Part shown: positions 32,485 through 41,879 of the stretch, in pieces
Numbering within the stretch: the first letter of the stretch is position 1
Layout of the letters: each line of letters starts with the position of its first letter
The notes under the pieces: model-generated
The model's database searches: none
What the model was told of the DNA's origin: nothing
What the model saw: only the letters and a program-made list of their open reading frames with translations
Made by a program: the position numbers and the translations under genes
Assembly: GCA_964020085.1 (NCBI GenBank)
Contig: OZ026597.1
Location: forward strand, 12,365,944 to 12,429,943
From: Micromussa lordhowensis
Taxonomy: Eukaryota; Cnidaria; Anthozoa; Scleractinia; Lobophylliidae
Reading direction: 5' to 3'
DNA length: 64,000 nt

Positions 32485-32721
32485 ATGAAAAGCTATTGTG
32501 TAAAACAACGAAAACAGACAGAGTGCGTTCCTGGTTCAGAAAGGGTTGTACAGGCAAGAAATGGTCGTGCCATGATGAAATGTAAATGCGCAGAATGTGG
32601 GATAACAAAAACTAAATTTGTTAAGTCAGGTACGGTAGGAAGAGGTAGAAAAGGAAAAGGGCTATTACTGGGTAAAAACAGTCCATTTAAGGGAATTCCC
32701 CTCATAGGAGCTATATTATAG
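32485..32721 (+). CDS. Polinton small zinc-ribbon-like protein (78 aa)
   Basis: N-terminal 45 residues (SYCVKQRKQTECVPGSE, then MKCKCAECGITKTKF) form a Cys-rich module that is repeated at the start of the next gene. The C-terminus is a glycine/hydrophobic tail, GKGLLLGKNSPFKGIPLIGA, with no counterpart in the next gene. I recall such a tail at the end of the core protein in related elements, so an exchange or exon-like shuffling is possible. Start: atatagATG. Confidence 0.6.
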   Translation: MKSYCVKQRKQTECVPGSERVVQARNGRAMMKCKCAECGITKTKFVKSGTVGRGRKGKGLLLGKNSPFKGIPLIGAIL

Positions 32722-32795
32722 TAAACAATAGTTAACAATAAGTTAACTTTGTTAACAATAGATTAACATATATTTATTATAATATTAATTAATAT
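32722..32795. repeat. gttaaca-type short repeats upstream of the PLA2 gene
   Basis: About four degenerate copies of (a)gttaaca(ata) occur in 60 bp (taaacaatagttaacaataagttaac...), with gttaac palindromes, ending in taatatATG. Probable promoter DNA. Confidence 0.6.
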
Positions 32796-33539
32796 ATGTT
32801 ATCTTATTGCGTTCGACAAAGAAAAAGGACAGAATGTATACCTAATTCTGAAACTTTTGTAATTACAAAAAATGGTAGAAATGCAATGCGATGTATTTGT
32901 GCTGAATGTGGAATTACAAAATTTCGTTTTATATCTAAAGCGGAAATGCAAGGAAGCGGTTTTGATGAACTAATTGTCAAAGGGTTGGCTGCTGGTGCAA
33001 AAGGATTGTACAACCTAGGTAAAAGGGGAGCTAGTAGAGCAATAAAATCTGACTATGTAAAAGACAAAGTTAAAGGCATTGGTAAAAGGTATTTGAATAG
33101 AGCAATTGACTCTCTGGCTGATGATCTTTCTAAAAAAATCAGTGGAAGGGGAAGGGGAAGGGGTCTTGATATTCATAAAGCAATAGGTAAGTTACCTAAA
33201 CCGAAAGCTGGTTGGACTTTACCAGGACACAAATATACTGGCCCTTACAATGATTTAGAACGACAAGTAAAATGGGATCGAAACACAGGCCAAATCTATG
33301 AAATCTATGATCAGCCAACAGGTAAGACAGATGCTATAGCCATGCAACACGATGTTGATTACTCAGTATGTGCTGATAAGGGAGGTAATGTAAAATCATG
33401 TAAAAATGTGGCTGACAAGAAAATGGTCCGAGCTCTAGATGCAATTCCCTGGAATGAGAGACAGTGGGGTCATTGGTTGGCTAGAAACACTATTAATACA
33501 AAGCAAAAACTTGGTTTAGGAGTTAAAAAAAAACGCTAA
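32796..33539 (+). CDS. Polinton PLA2-domain capsid protein (PX-type)
   Basis: 247 aa. Residues 1-45 repeat the Cys-rich module of the preceding gene. The middle is basic (GRGRGRGLD at about 125). The C-terminal half has a parvovirus VP1-type phospholipase A2: calcium-loop KYTGPYNDLE, catalytic IAMQHDVDYSVC, and a final helix DAIPWNERQWGHWLAR. Such domains open endosomal membranes during entry and occur in animal Polintons. It ends GVKKKR over an A9 run, right where the integrase frame begins one frame away. Confidence 0.8.
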   Translation: MLSYCVRQRKRTECIPNSETFVITKNGRNAMRCICAECGITKFRFISKAEMQGSGFDELIVKGLAAGAKGLYNLGKRGASRAIKSDYVKDKVKGIGKRYLNRAIDSLADDLSKKISGRGRGRGLDIHKAIGKLPKPKAGWTLPGHKYTGPYNDLERQVKWDRNTGQIYEIYDQPTGKTDAIAMQHDVDYSVCADKGGNVKSCKNVADKKMVRALDAIPWNERQWGHWLARNTINTKQKLGLGVKKKR

Positions 33540-34485
33540 AAATTTAGACACATGGGAAGCGCTAGCTAATGAGTTACACAAACCTATAAAACGAAATTTT
33601 ACCAAGCGAAGAGTCATTGCACATAATGTAGATGACATCTGGTGTTCAGACTTAGTTGATATGCAAAAGCTTAGCAAATGGAATCGAGGTTATAAATATC
33701 TACTAATGGTCTTAGACCTTTTCAGTAAATATGGTTGGATAGTACCTCTAAAGACAAAAACAGGTTTAGAAGTCTCTAAAGCGTTTGAAAGCTTATTTTT
33801 CTCTAATAAGCCTAAAATGTTATGGGTAGACAAAGGAAAAGAATATTATAACAAAAATGTGTTGGATCTCTTAGCTAAGGATAAGATAAAGGTCTATTCC
33901 ACTGAAAACGAAGAGAAATCAGCAGTTTGTGAGAGATGGAATAGAACTATCAAAGATAAAATGTATAAGAGATTCACTATGCAAAACAATACAGTCTACG
34001 TTGACATACTTCCGAAAATACTCGCATCTTACAACAACAGCCGACATAGATCAATAGGAATGACGCCTATCCAAGCTAGAAAACCTGAAAACTATGGAAA
34101 AGTTTATTTTAATTTATATGGTGATTTAGCGAGAGATAATAAAAAGAATGATAAACCAGAATTTGTGATAGGTGATAGAGTCCGAATAAGCAAATACAAA
34201 AGGGTGACCTTTGATAAAGGCTATACTCCTAATTGGACTGAAGAAGTTTTCATCATAGACGAAATTAGATTCACTAATCCTATTACTTATAAGATAAAAG
34301 ACTTAAATGGTGAAGTGATTAAGGGTACTTTCTACAGAGAAGAGTTACAAAAGACAGATCAAGAGGTCTATAGAATAGAGAAAATTATCAGAAAGTCTAA
34401 AGGAAAAGCATTAGTCAAATGGAAAGGTTACCCAGACGAATTTAATAGTTGGGTGCCAGCTGGAGATTTAAAAAAAATTATTTAA
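33520..34485 (+). CDS. Polinton integrase, DDE core plus C-terminal chromodomain
   Basis: Catalytic residues: first Asp in DIWCSDLVDM, second in MLWVDKGKEYY, Glu in SAVCERWNRTIK. The C-terminal 45 residues form a chromodomain (KALVKWKGYPDEFNSWVPAG), common in Polinton integrases. The first ATG in frame (33661) comes after the first catalytic Asp, so it cannot start an active enzyme. Conserved-looking sequence (TWEALANELHKPIKRNFTKR) is open upstream to 33520 with no ATG. The start may need a +1 shift out of the PLA2 frame at the A9 tract, a non-AUG codon, or the N-terminus is lost. No N-terminal zinc-binding domain is seen. Confidence 0.8.
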   Translation, partial: ELKKNAKNLDTWEALANELHKPIKRNFTKRRVIAHNVDDIWCSDLVDMQKLSKWNRGYKYLLMVLDLFSKYGWIVPLKTKTGLEVSKAFESLFFSNKPKMLWVDKGKEYYNKNVLDLLAKDKIKVYSTENEEKSAVCERWNRTIKDKMYKRFTMQNNTVYVDILPKILASYNNSRHRSIGMTPIQARKPENYGKVYFNLYGDLARDNKKNDKPEFVIGDRVRISKYKRVTFDKGYTPNWTEEVFIIDEIRFTNPITYKIKDLNGEVIKGTFYREELQKTDQEVYRIEKIIRKSKGKALVKWKGYPDEFNSWVPAGDLKKII

Positions 34486-34516
34486 AAAAATTAGAATATT
34501 ATAAATAATTATATAG

Positions 34517-34726
34517 ATGGAAAAAACAAAAGAACAATTGAAACGAGAAAAGTTGAACAAAATTACCAATGAGAGACTGAAAAATACTGAATGGTACTGT
34601 GATGTTTGTGGAAATGGAAAAAATTACACTTATAGAGGAAAATATATGCATCTAAAGACAAAGAAACATAAGCGTAACATTCTAAAATACGCTAATCCAG
34701 TTACTGGTACACTAATTGATTTATAA
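34517..34726 (+). CDS. Polinton small C2H2 zinc-finger protein (69 aa)
   Basis: One finger: WYCDVCG, then GKYMHLKTKKHKRN. The same GKY-HLKT-H layout opens the polymerase encoded immediately downstream, so the two genes share a module. Start: tatatagATG. A DNA- or terminal-protein-related role can only be guessed. Confidence 0.65.
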   Translation: MEKTKEQLKREKLNKITNERLKNTEWYCDVCGNGKNYTYRGKYMHLKTKKHKRNILKYANPVTGTLIDL

Positions 34727-34781
34727 TAAATAAAAAAATTAAGAATTTAAAAAAAAATTAGACATATATTATTATATATAG

Positions 34782-37700
34782 ATGGATTTTAAAGTTAAAA
34801 TTAAACCCAAAATTAAATACAAAAAGATATCTGTGGACACAATACCAAAACCATCTCATTGGTATTGTAATATATGCAAGAAAAAATATTCAAAAGGGGG
34901 AAAATATCAGCATTTAAAGACAGATTTTCATAAGCTTAATGAAGCAAAAAAAGGTCCACTGATACCTCCAGCCCCACCTGCCGACCCACCTGCCAACCCA
35001 CAACCACTAAGATCTAAGAAACATGGAGATTATGTTGAAAATCGACTAATCCGATCGATTGCAGCTAAGAGACTAAGGGACTCATACCTTGGAGGTACTT
35101 TAATAGAAGATCCGATAAGCACCTCAGTCAATTTACCAGAACCATTAAGACCTACTGAATATAGACCAGCCCCACCAGTACCAAAACCACGTACAAAACC
35201 ACCAGCAGCTCCAGTTCCTTTACCGAGGCTAAAAATAATAAGAACTATAAAACCTGTACCTACAAGCCTTCAAAGTAAGGTTAAAAATGTGATTGATCAA
35301 ATCGCTCCATATTATAGGCCTGAAACTATAAGAGAATTCAGAAGAAATTTGAAATTTATCCCTAAAGACATCACTATTACTGAGCGATCCAATGCATTAA
35401 GAGGTAATGTCAAATCTTATGAAGTGCCAATTGTTAATAGTTATGACCCAGGGGTACAGTTAAGTAGTACTAAACGAGCAATATTTGATCTTTTAATGAA
35501 ATTATTAACAGTCAAAAGGGGATTCAAATACAATACTACACTAAGGGTTCGATTATCAAAGAGTACTGAGGATGGTGTCATTTACAGAGAACCTTATTTT
35601 AACGCTGGCCCTTTTACGGTGACCAATAGACTAGATATAGAAGAGTCTCTCCATAATGGTATTGAAAGAATTTTAAAGTTAATAGCTGTTTGGCTATCTG
35701 AAGGTTCTGGTTGGGTCTTTGAATCAGTAAAATTACATATCATTAATATTGTCTCTTACTTTCCATTAAGAGGATCATCATATATTGAACTACCTGAGGA
35801 ACTACGTAACCCTATGAAGGGTTTAATCAATCCCAAAAATACAGACAATAAATGTTTCCTATGGTGTCATAACAGGCACCTAAATCCATTAAAAAAAGAC
35901 CCTCAAAGAATAACTAAGGCAGATAGGGAATCAGTGAAACGGTTGGATTACACTGGTGTCACTTTTCCGGTCACTGTAAAAGATATTAAAAGGATTGAAA
36001 AGCAAAATAAGATTAATATTAATGTATTTGGTTATCATCAGGGAGCTTATCCTATCAGAATATCAGAAACTAATTTTACAGACCACTTGGAATTACTATG
36101 GATTGAAGAAGGAGACAAGAGCCACTATGTACTTATCAAGGATTTCGATCGATTTATGTTTTCATTCAATGATCACAAAGAAAAGAAATATTTTTGTTTG
36201 CGTTGTCTTCATTGTTGCAGTTCTGCTAGAGTCCTGGAAAACCACAAGCAGGATTGCCTGCTCCTTAATGGAACTCAAGCGATCAAGATGCCTGTAGAAG
36301 GATCAAAAATTTATTTTAAAAATCACAAGAAAATGTTACCTGCGCCTTTTGTCATTTACGCTGATTTTGAAGCAATCACAGAGCGGATAGATGGCTGTAT
36401 ACCATCAGACCAGCAGTCTTACACGAGTTCTTATCAGAGTCACCAGGCTTGTGGTTATGGATATAAATTAGTTTGTAGATATGATAATAATTATTCAAAA
36501 CCAGTAAAAATTTACCGTGGAGAAGATGCTATAGAGAAATTTATTGTACAGATGATGAATGAAGTAGAAGATTGTCGAAGAATAGTGCGAGAACGATTTC
36601 AGAAACCATTAGTTATGACAGAGAAAAATGAAAGAGATTTCCAAAATGCTACTAAATGCCATATTTGTAAAATAAAATTTAATGAAGATAAAGATGAAGA
36701 TAAACCTTCAAAAAAAAAAGTTATAGATCATTGCCATATTACAGGTAAATATCGTGGCGCTGCTCATAGTGATTGCAATCTTAAATGGACTATTAGTGCA
36801 GAAAAGTTAAAAATTCCTGTAATCTTTCACAATCTTAAAGGTTATGACTGTCATTTTATCATGCAAAAATTAGGAAAACTAATAAATAAAGATGCAGTCT
36901 ATGATATTGTTGAATTTGAAGATCCTGATGGTAATATTCAATATTCAAAACGTAGTATGAATATTGGTGTTATAGCAAGTAATTTTGAGAAATATATGGG
37001 TTTTAGACTAGGTAAACATTTGACTTTCATTGACAGTTTTTCATTTATGAGTCAGAGTTTAGACAGATTAAGCAGTAATTTAACTGATGATGCATTCTCA
37101 TATACACGGGAGGCTTTTCAAAATGATGAGCAATTCAGATTAATCAAGCGAAAAGGTGTTTACCCTTATGATTACATGGACTCATTCCAGCGATTCAGTG
37201 AGAAGTCTTTACCAGCGATAGAAGATTTTTACAGTATTTTAAATGATACAAATATTTCAGATAGTGATTACTCGCACGCAAAACGAGTTTGGAATGCCTT
37301 TCAAATCAGAGACTTAGGTGAGTATCATGATTTATATTTGCGTACAGATGTTCTACTCTTAGCAGATGTATTTGAAAATTTCAGACGTACTTGTCTCAAG
37401 TATTATGGGCTAGATCCATGTCATTATTACTCTGCACCTGGGTTATCGTGGGATGCATTACTGAGAATGACAGGGGTAAATCTAGATTTAATTTCAGATT
37501 TAGATCAACAACTATTCATTGAAAAGGGTATGAGAGGTGGTATTAGTACTATTACACACAGACATGCTGTAGCAAACAACAAGTATATGAAGGGTTACAA
37601 TCCAGAGTCCGAAAGTAGTTATTTAATGTATTTGGATGCAAATAATCTTTATGGATGGGCTATGTCACAGTCACTTCCAACTGGAGATTTCAAATGGATT

Positions 37701-38738
37701 CCCTCTGAAGATTTCATCTTAGAAAATTACACAAATAATACTAGAAAAGGTGCCATTTTAGAGGTAGATTTAGAATATCCGGAAGAGCTACACGATTTGC
37801 ATAATGATTATCCATTAGCACCAGAAAAGATTTTAATCACTGATGATATGTTGTCAAAGTATTGCAAAGATTTAAAAGCAAAAGAAAATATTAGCAGTGG
37901 TAGAGTTCACAAGTTGGTTCCTAATCTAAGGAATAAAGAAAAGTATGTATTACATTACAGAAATTTGCAGCTTTATTTATCTCTTGGTATGAAGTTAAAG
38001 AAGATTCATAGAGTATTGGAATTTACACAGAAGCCTTGGATGAAAAGATACATTGATTTTAACACTGAAAAGAGAACAATGGCTAAGAATAGTTTTGAGA
38101 AAGACTTCTTTAAGCTGATGAATAACTCTGTGTTTGGTAAAACCATGGAAAACCTAAGAAAAAGATCCAACATACAGTTAGAAACGGATCCGGAACATTT
38201 ATTGAAATTGACCAGACAACCAATGTACGTTTCTAGTAAAATATTTGATGAAAATTTAGTTGGTGTACAGATGAAAAAGGCTAGACTAGTCTTAGATAAA
38301 CCCTCTTATGTTGGATTCTCTATTCTAGATCTAAGTAAAACATTAATGTATGACTTCCATTACAACTATATCAGAAAAAAATACCCAGAAGCGAAGTTAC
38401 TTTTTACTGATACTGACTCTTTATTTTACCATATAAAAGCAGAAGACATATATAGTGACTTCTTTAAGGATAAGGCTCGATTTGACAACAGTGATTATCC
38501 CAAATCTTCCAAGTTCTTTTTTGAAGAAAATAAAAAAGTAATTGGTAAATTCAAAGATGAAGCGTCAGGTGATCCAATCACTGAATTTGTTGGTCTAAAA
38601 AGCAAAATGTATAGTTACAAGACTGAAAACAAGGAAAACAAAACTGCTAAAGGTGTCAAGAAGAATGTTATCAAGAGTGAATTATCTCTCTCTGATTATC
38701 GTGATACCTTATATAATTGTAATACAATGAGACATTAA
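34782..38738 (+). pseudogene. Polinton protein-primed DNA polymerase B, frameshifted near the C-terminus
   Basis: 1318 aa. N-terminal finger WYCNICKKKYSKGGKYQHLK, a proline-rich linker (about residues 65-150), then a terminal-protein-like region. Exonuclease motifs are YADFEAI, NLKGYDCHFIM and YLRTDVLLLADVF. An HNH/Endo VII-like Cys-His block (CHICKIKF, VIDHCHITGKYRG) lies between. Polymerase motifs are YLDANNLYGWAM (A), NNSVFGKTMENL (B) and TDTDSLFYH (C). The frame stops at 38738, while the usual C-terminus continues in the +1 frame from 38740 to 38880, indicating a one-base lesion. It replicates the element from its TIRs. Confidence 0.9.
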
Positions 38739-38739
38739 G

Positions 38740-38880
38740 ATGAGAACTATAAGGTCAGAGTATCATCAAATATCTAGTTATCAAATTAATAAAATATCAT
38801 TATCACCTTTTGATGATAAAAGATATATTTTAGATGATGGTATCAGTAGTTATGCATATGGGAATCATAATATAAAATAA
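38740..38880 (+). pseudogene. Detached C-terminus of the polymerase, shifted frame
   Basis: 46 codons beginning MRTIRSEYHQI and including LSPFDDKRYILDDG, a typical end of Polinton PolB. They sit in the +1 frame immediately after the polymerase stop. Seen directly: continuous coding character and position; inferred: recent indel at about 38725-38741, or a programmed shift. Confidence 0.75.
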
Positions 38881-38895
38881 TATTTCATAGTATAT

Positions 38896-39063
38896 ATGCC
38901 AATTCCGAATTTTAAAAAATTCTTGACTGAAGACCCTCTCCATGATTCTGATAGTAGCGATAGTGATTATGATCCTAATTCAGATGAGGAATCAACGAGC
39001 AGTGAGGAATCAACGAGCAGTGAGAGTGAAGATTACTCTACTTTAAAGAATAAAGTATATTAA
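38896..39063 (+). CDS. Polinton small acidic protein (55 aa)
   Basis: Starts MPIPNFKKFLTEDPLHDSDS and continues as Ser/Asp/Glu-rich sequence with a repeated EESTSS unit (encoded by an 18-bp direct duplication). Start context gtatatATG matches the other genes. It ends 5 bp before the next gene. Possibly phosphorylated or a transcription co-factor, given its neighbour; unproven. Confidence 0.55.
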   Translation: MPIPNFKKFLTEDPLHDSDSSDSDYDPNSDEESTSSEESTSSESEDYSTLKNKVY

Positions 39064-39068
39064 TTATT

Positions 39069-40064
39069 ATGATGAACAAAGAGACCATTGGCAATCTACA
39101 TCGTAAAAAACTTTCAGAAATTGTTATAAAAGAAAAAAAAATACCAGATTTAAAAAAAAAAATTATAAATTTATCCATCAAAAAAGATTATTCTAGAATT
39201 GATCAAATTGAACAAATAAGGCTAGAAAATGAAATAAATGATATCAAAAATCTTCGTACTAGTTATTTATTAAAGAATGCTATTTTACTTTTTTTACATA
39301 CAGAAAATAGAGCAAAAAAATTTGTCCATGGTGTTGATAATTCTTATTATAAAAAGTATAAATATAATATCTTCCCTGATGAACTACAATACAGTGAAAA
39401 TAATATAAATGAAGATAACTATTGTTATACATGTGAAAAATTTCGAGTATTGAACATCGATGAAGGGATAAGTACTTGTCTAAGTTGTGGAATAAGCATT
39501 AATGTCTCAACAAATCCAGAAAAAGCATCTATAAAACCCGCAGAAAATGATTACAAAAGATATAATCATTTTTGTGACTGTTTAGCCAATATCCAAGGCA
39601 AAGAAAGTTTTAAAGTCTCAGAAGATGTTATTAATAATATTTTCAAAGAAATCATTCGTGAAAGGATGGAAAATTCTTTGGAAAAGTTAACTGAATCAGA
39701 TATTAAAAGATATCTTAAAAAACATCGTAAATTAAATTATTATAATCATACCACCCAAATATTGTATAGAATAACAAAAATACCTCCATTACAAATGACT
39801 TCTATAATGGAAGAAAAAATGAAAATGAGGTTTTTACAAATTCAGGAGTCATTTGAATTATTTAAAGGTAAAAATAGAAGAAATTTCTTTTCCTATTCAT
39901 ATATCATTTATAAATTTTGTCAAATACTTGGATATAATGAATTTTTACCAAAGCTAAAATTGTATAAAGATCGTTTAAAACTCTATGAACTTGATAAAAT
40001 TTGGAAAAAAATATGTGAATATCTAGGTGGTGAGAGTGCTGGTTGGAAATTTATCAAATCTTGA
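39069..40064 (+). CDS. Polinton VLTF3-like late transcription factor
   Basis: 331 aa. A helical N-terminus precedes a zinc ribbon YCYTCEKFRVL...CLSCG (about residues 118-141), then FCDCLANIQGKESF and a long helical C-terminal domain (FFSYSYIIYKFCQILGYNEF, then LDKIWKKICEYLG). This order matches poxvirus late transcription factor VLTF3-like proteins of large DNA viruses and some related mid-size elements. It would help recognise late promoters. It is the last plus gene, 6 bp from the right TIR. No viral RNA polymerase is encoded, so it would have to work with a host or co-infecting polymerase. Confidence 0.75.
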   Translation: MMNKETIGNLHRKKLSEIVIKEKKIPDLKKKIINLSIKKDYSRIDQIEQIRLENEINDIKNLRTSYLLKNAILLFLHTENRAKKFVHGVDNSYYKKYKYNIFPDELQYSENNINEDNYCYTCEKFRVLNIDEGISTCLSCGISINVSTNPEKASIKPAENDYKRYNHFCDCLANIQGKESFKVSEDVINNIFKEIIRERMENSLEKLTESDIKRYLKKHRKLNYYNHTTQILYRITKIPPLQMTSIMEEKMKMRFLQIQESFELFKGKNRRNFFSYSYIIYKFCQILGYNEFLPKLKLYKDRLKLYELDKIWKKICEYLGGESAGWKFIKS

Positions 40065-40070
40065 AAATCA

Positions 40071-40310
40071 GCATCGTGAGAACAATCTAAATTTTACTAT
40101 ATCCTACACTATCCTACGCATTTTAGGCATTTTTGAGCGTAAAATAGTATGTCTAATTTTTACGATATCTACGCTACTTACACTACCTACGCATAACTAC
40201 GCTGTTTTAGTGTATTATATCATATATTTTAGACTCAGATTTTTACACTAACTACGCTGAGATGCGTAAAATCCGGAAATTGCGCCAGATCCCCCAATTC
40301 CTACACTACT
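40071..40310 (-). repeat. Polinton right TIR
   Basis: 240 bp, inverted copy of the left TIR. It begins 6 bp after the stop codon of the VLTF3-like gene and ends cctacactact next to gacgaa. Confidence 0.95.
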
Positions 40311-40316
40311 GACGAA
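40311..40316. other. Polinton target-site duplication, right
   Basis: gacgaa, directly following the right TIR; partner of 20265-20270. Confidence 0.9.
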
Positions 40317-40690
40317 GTCTAAGAAACTGAGAATAAGGAATAGAATTCTTGACGTGTGATGGATGTGAAGATGAATACAACAAATAGCTATGAGAATCTG
40401 TGGGTTTGTAGTGCACACTGGTGCATAAACCGTTGCCTTCGACAGAAACTTTGATATCTAGAAATGCCAAAGAAGTATTGGAAATTTCCCAGGTATACTT
40501 AAGAGCCGGATGAAACGAATTAACAGCAGTTATAAATTGATTGAGTTCCTCTCTGGTAGAGGAAGTGGCGCCGACACAATCGTCAATGTAGCGACGGTAT
40601 AGCTCAGGTTTAGGGCCGTTGTATTGATTAAAAAATTCGTGTTCAATGTAGCCTACGAAAAGATTGGCGTAGCTGGGTCCCATTTTGGTG
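40311..40690 (-). pseudogene. PLE minus copy, 5' part: reverse transcriptase YIDD segment
   Basis: The minus strand gives GPSYANLFVGYIEHEFF (RT motif B region) and ELYRRYIDDCVG, the catalytic YIDD box, and stops where the Polinton right end begins. The N-terminal RT portion is not present on this strand; the reading jumps into the oppositely oriented plus copy at about 40690. Confidence 0.8.
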
Positions 40691-41166
40691 CCGAACTCAT
40701 TTCTAGCTATTTAGACAAAATTATGGCACCTATCGTCAGATCTTTACCGTCTTATGTTAAAGACAGTAAACACGCCCTTCAAATTTTTCGCGATTTCAAT
40801 TTCCTGGGTGAAGACAAACTTATTTTTACTATGGACATTACATCACTTTACACCGTCATCCCTAATGGCGAAGGTCTTCTAGCCCTCAAACATTTTTTTG
40901 ATTTACGCACTGTTAAGGAACCAAGCTCGGAAACACTGCTCCGCCTGGCTGAACTAGTTTTAACACTAAATTGTTTTTCATTCGCTACCAGTTATTATAA
41001 ACAAATCAATGGTGTGGCCATTGTAGTGAGGACTCTGATTTTTCCTTTAAATCAGAGGAAATGTGCAATTTTTTCGACAAACGTGGATATCCTGCCTCTG
41101 TTGTTCAAGCAGGCCATCATCGTGCCCAACAAATTGATCGGCAGTCAGCACTACAAACGTCTCAGA
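40690..41166 (+). pseudogene. PLE plus copy: RT N-part with precise loss of the catalytic segment
   Basis: Reads FGAELISSYLDKIMAP, then FTMDITSLYTVIPNGEG (RT motif A) and INGVA. At about 41033 it jumps straight to the linker that follows RT (TGTAGTGAGG), now out of frame. The missing middle, about 380 bp with the YIDD box, corresponds to exactly the piece present inverted at 40311-40690. Confidence 0.75.
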
Positions 41167-41309
41167 AGGAGAATATAATAATAGAATTCCATTCACCCTC
41201 ACATTTCACCCTCACAATCACGCAGTAAAATCCATCATTCTCAAAAACTTTAAATTGCTTCTAAATGATCCCGATACTGGTAGAATCTTTTCGCAACCGC
41301 CATTAATTT

Positions 41310-41789
41310 CATTCAAACATAGGTAACTTTTTAGTTAGAAGTGCATTCAAAACGACTGAACAACCTGGAACTTTTAAATGCGCACGCGCGCGATGTAAAA
41401 CATGTCCTTTCATTTACAACGTTGAGAAATTGTCGGGACCCAAGCGATCCATTAAGATCACAGATCAATTTACCTGTACCTCAGCCAATGTCATCTACTG
41501 TATAACTTGCACTCTTTGCAAAAAGTTATATATCGGCGAAACAGGTAGACGACTAGGCGACCGTTTCCGAGAACACCTTCGCGACGTAGAGAAAGACGAT
41601 AAAGACGCTTCTAAACCGGTTGCTAGACACTTTAATATGCCGAATCATTCTAAGCAACATATGGCAGTCTGCGGCCTCTCCCTACATCAAGGAGGCACAG
41701 AAAGCCGTAAAACTCTTGAACAAAGATTTATTTTTCAAATCGGCACTCTTAATCCTCACGGTATCAACGAACGCTTTTCATTCAACTAA
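41310..41789 (+). pseudogene. PLE plus copy: GIY-YIG endonuclease domain
   Basis: A second copy of the C-terminal nuclease, nearly identical to 19483-19960 on minus. Relative to that copy it has small losses near 41320 (about 8 bp after attcaaac) and frame changes upstream, so only the GIY-YIG end is open from about 41430. It retains the GETGRRLGDRF core and terminal Glu-rich helix. Confidence 0.8.
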
Positions 41790-41879
41790 TTCATTCTGTT
41801 GTTTTTCACGTTGCCAGGCACCAACCAATAGCGTAGCTCCACATTTCTGTATATAAACCACACACAACCCACAATTTCT

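Larger units (their letters stand above)
20271..40310. mobile_element. Complete 20,040-bp Polinton/Maverick element
   Basis: TIRs (239 and 240 bp) are flanked by a perfect 6-bp duplication gacgaa (20265-20270 and 40311-40316), the diagnostic Polinton target duplication. The termini are AGTAGTG...CACTACT. It encodes protein-primed PolB, a retroviral-type integrase, adenain-like protease, packaging ATPase, penton and major capsid proteins. This full virus-like set makes it a potential virion-forming element. Genes run outward from a divergent promoter near 26.7 kb, apart from one small minus-strand frame at 32263. Near-identical TIRs and mostly intact frames suggest recent arrival. Confidence 0.95.
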
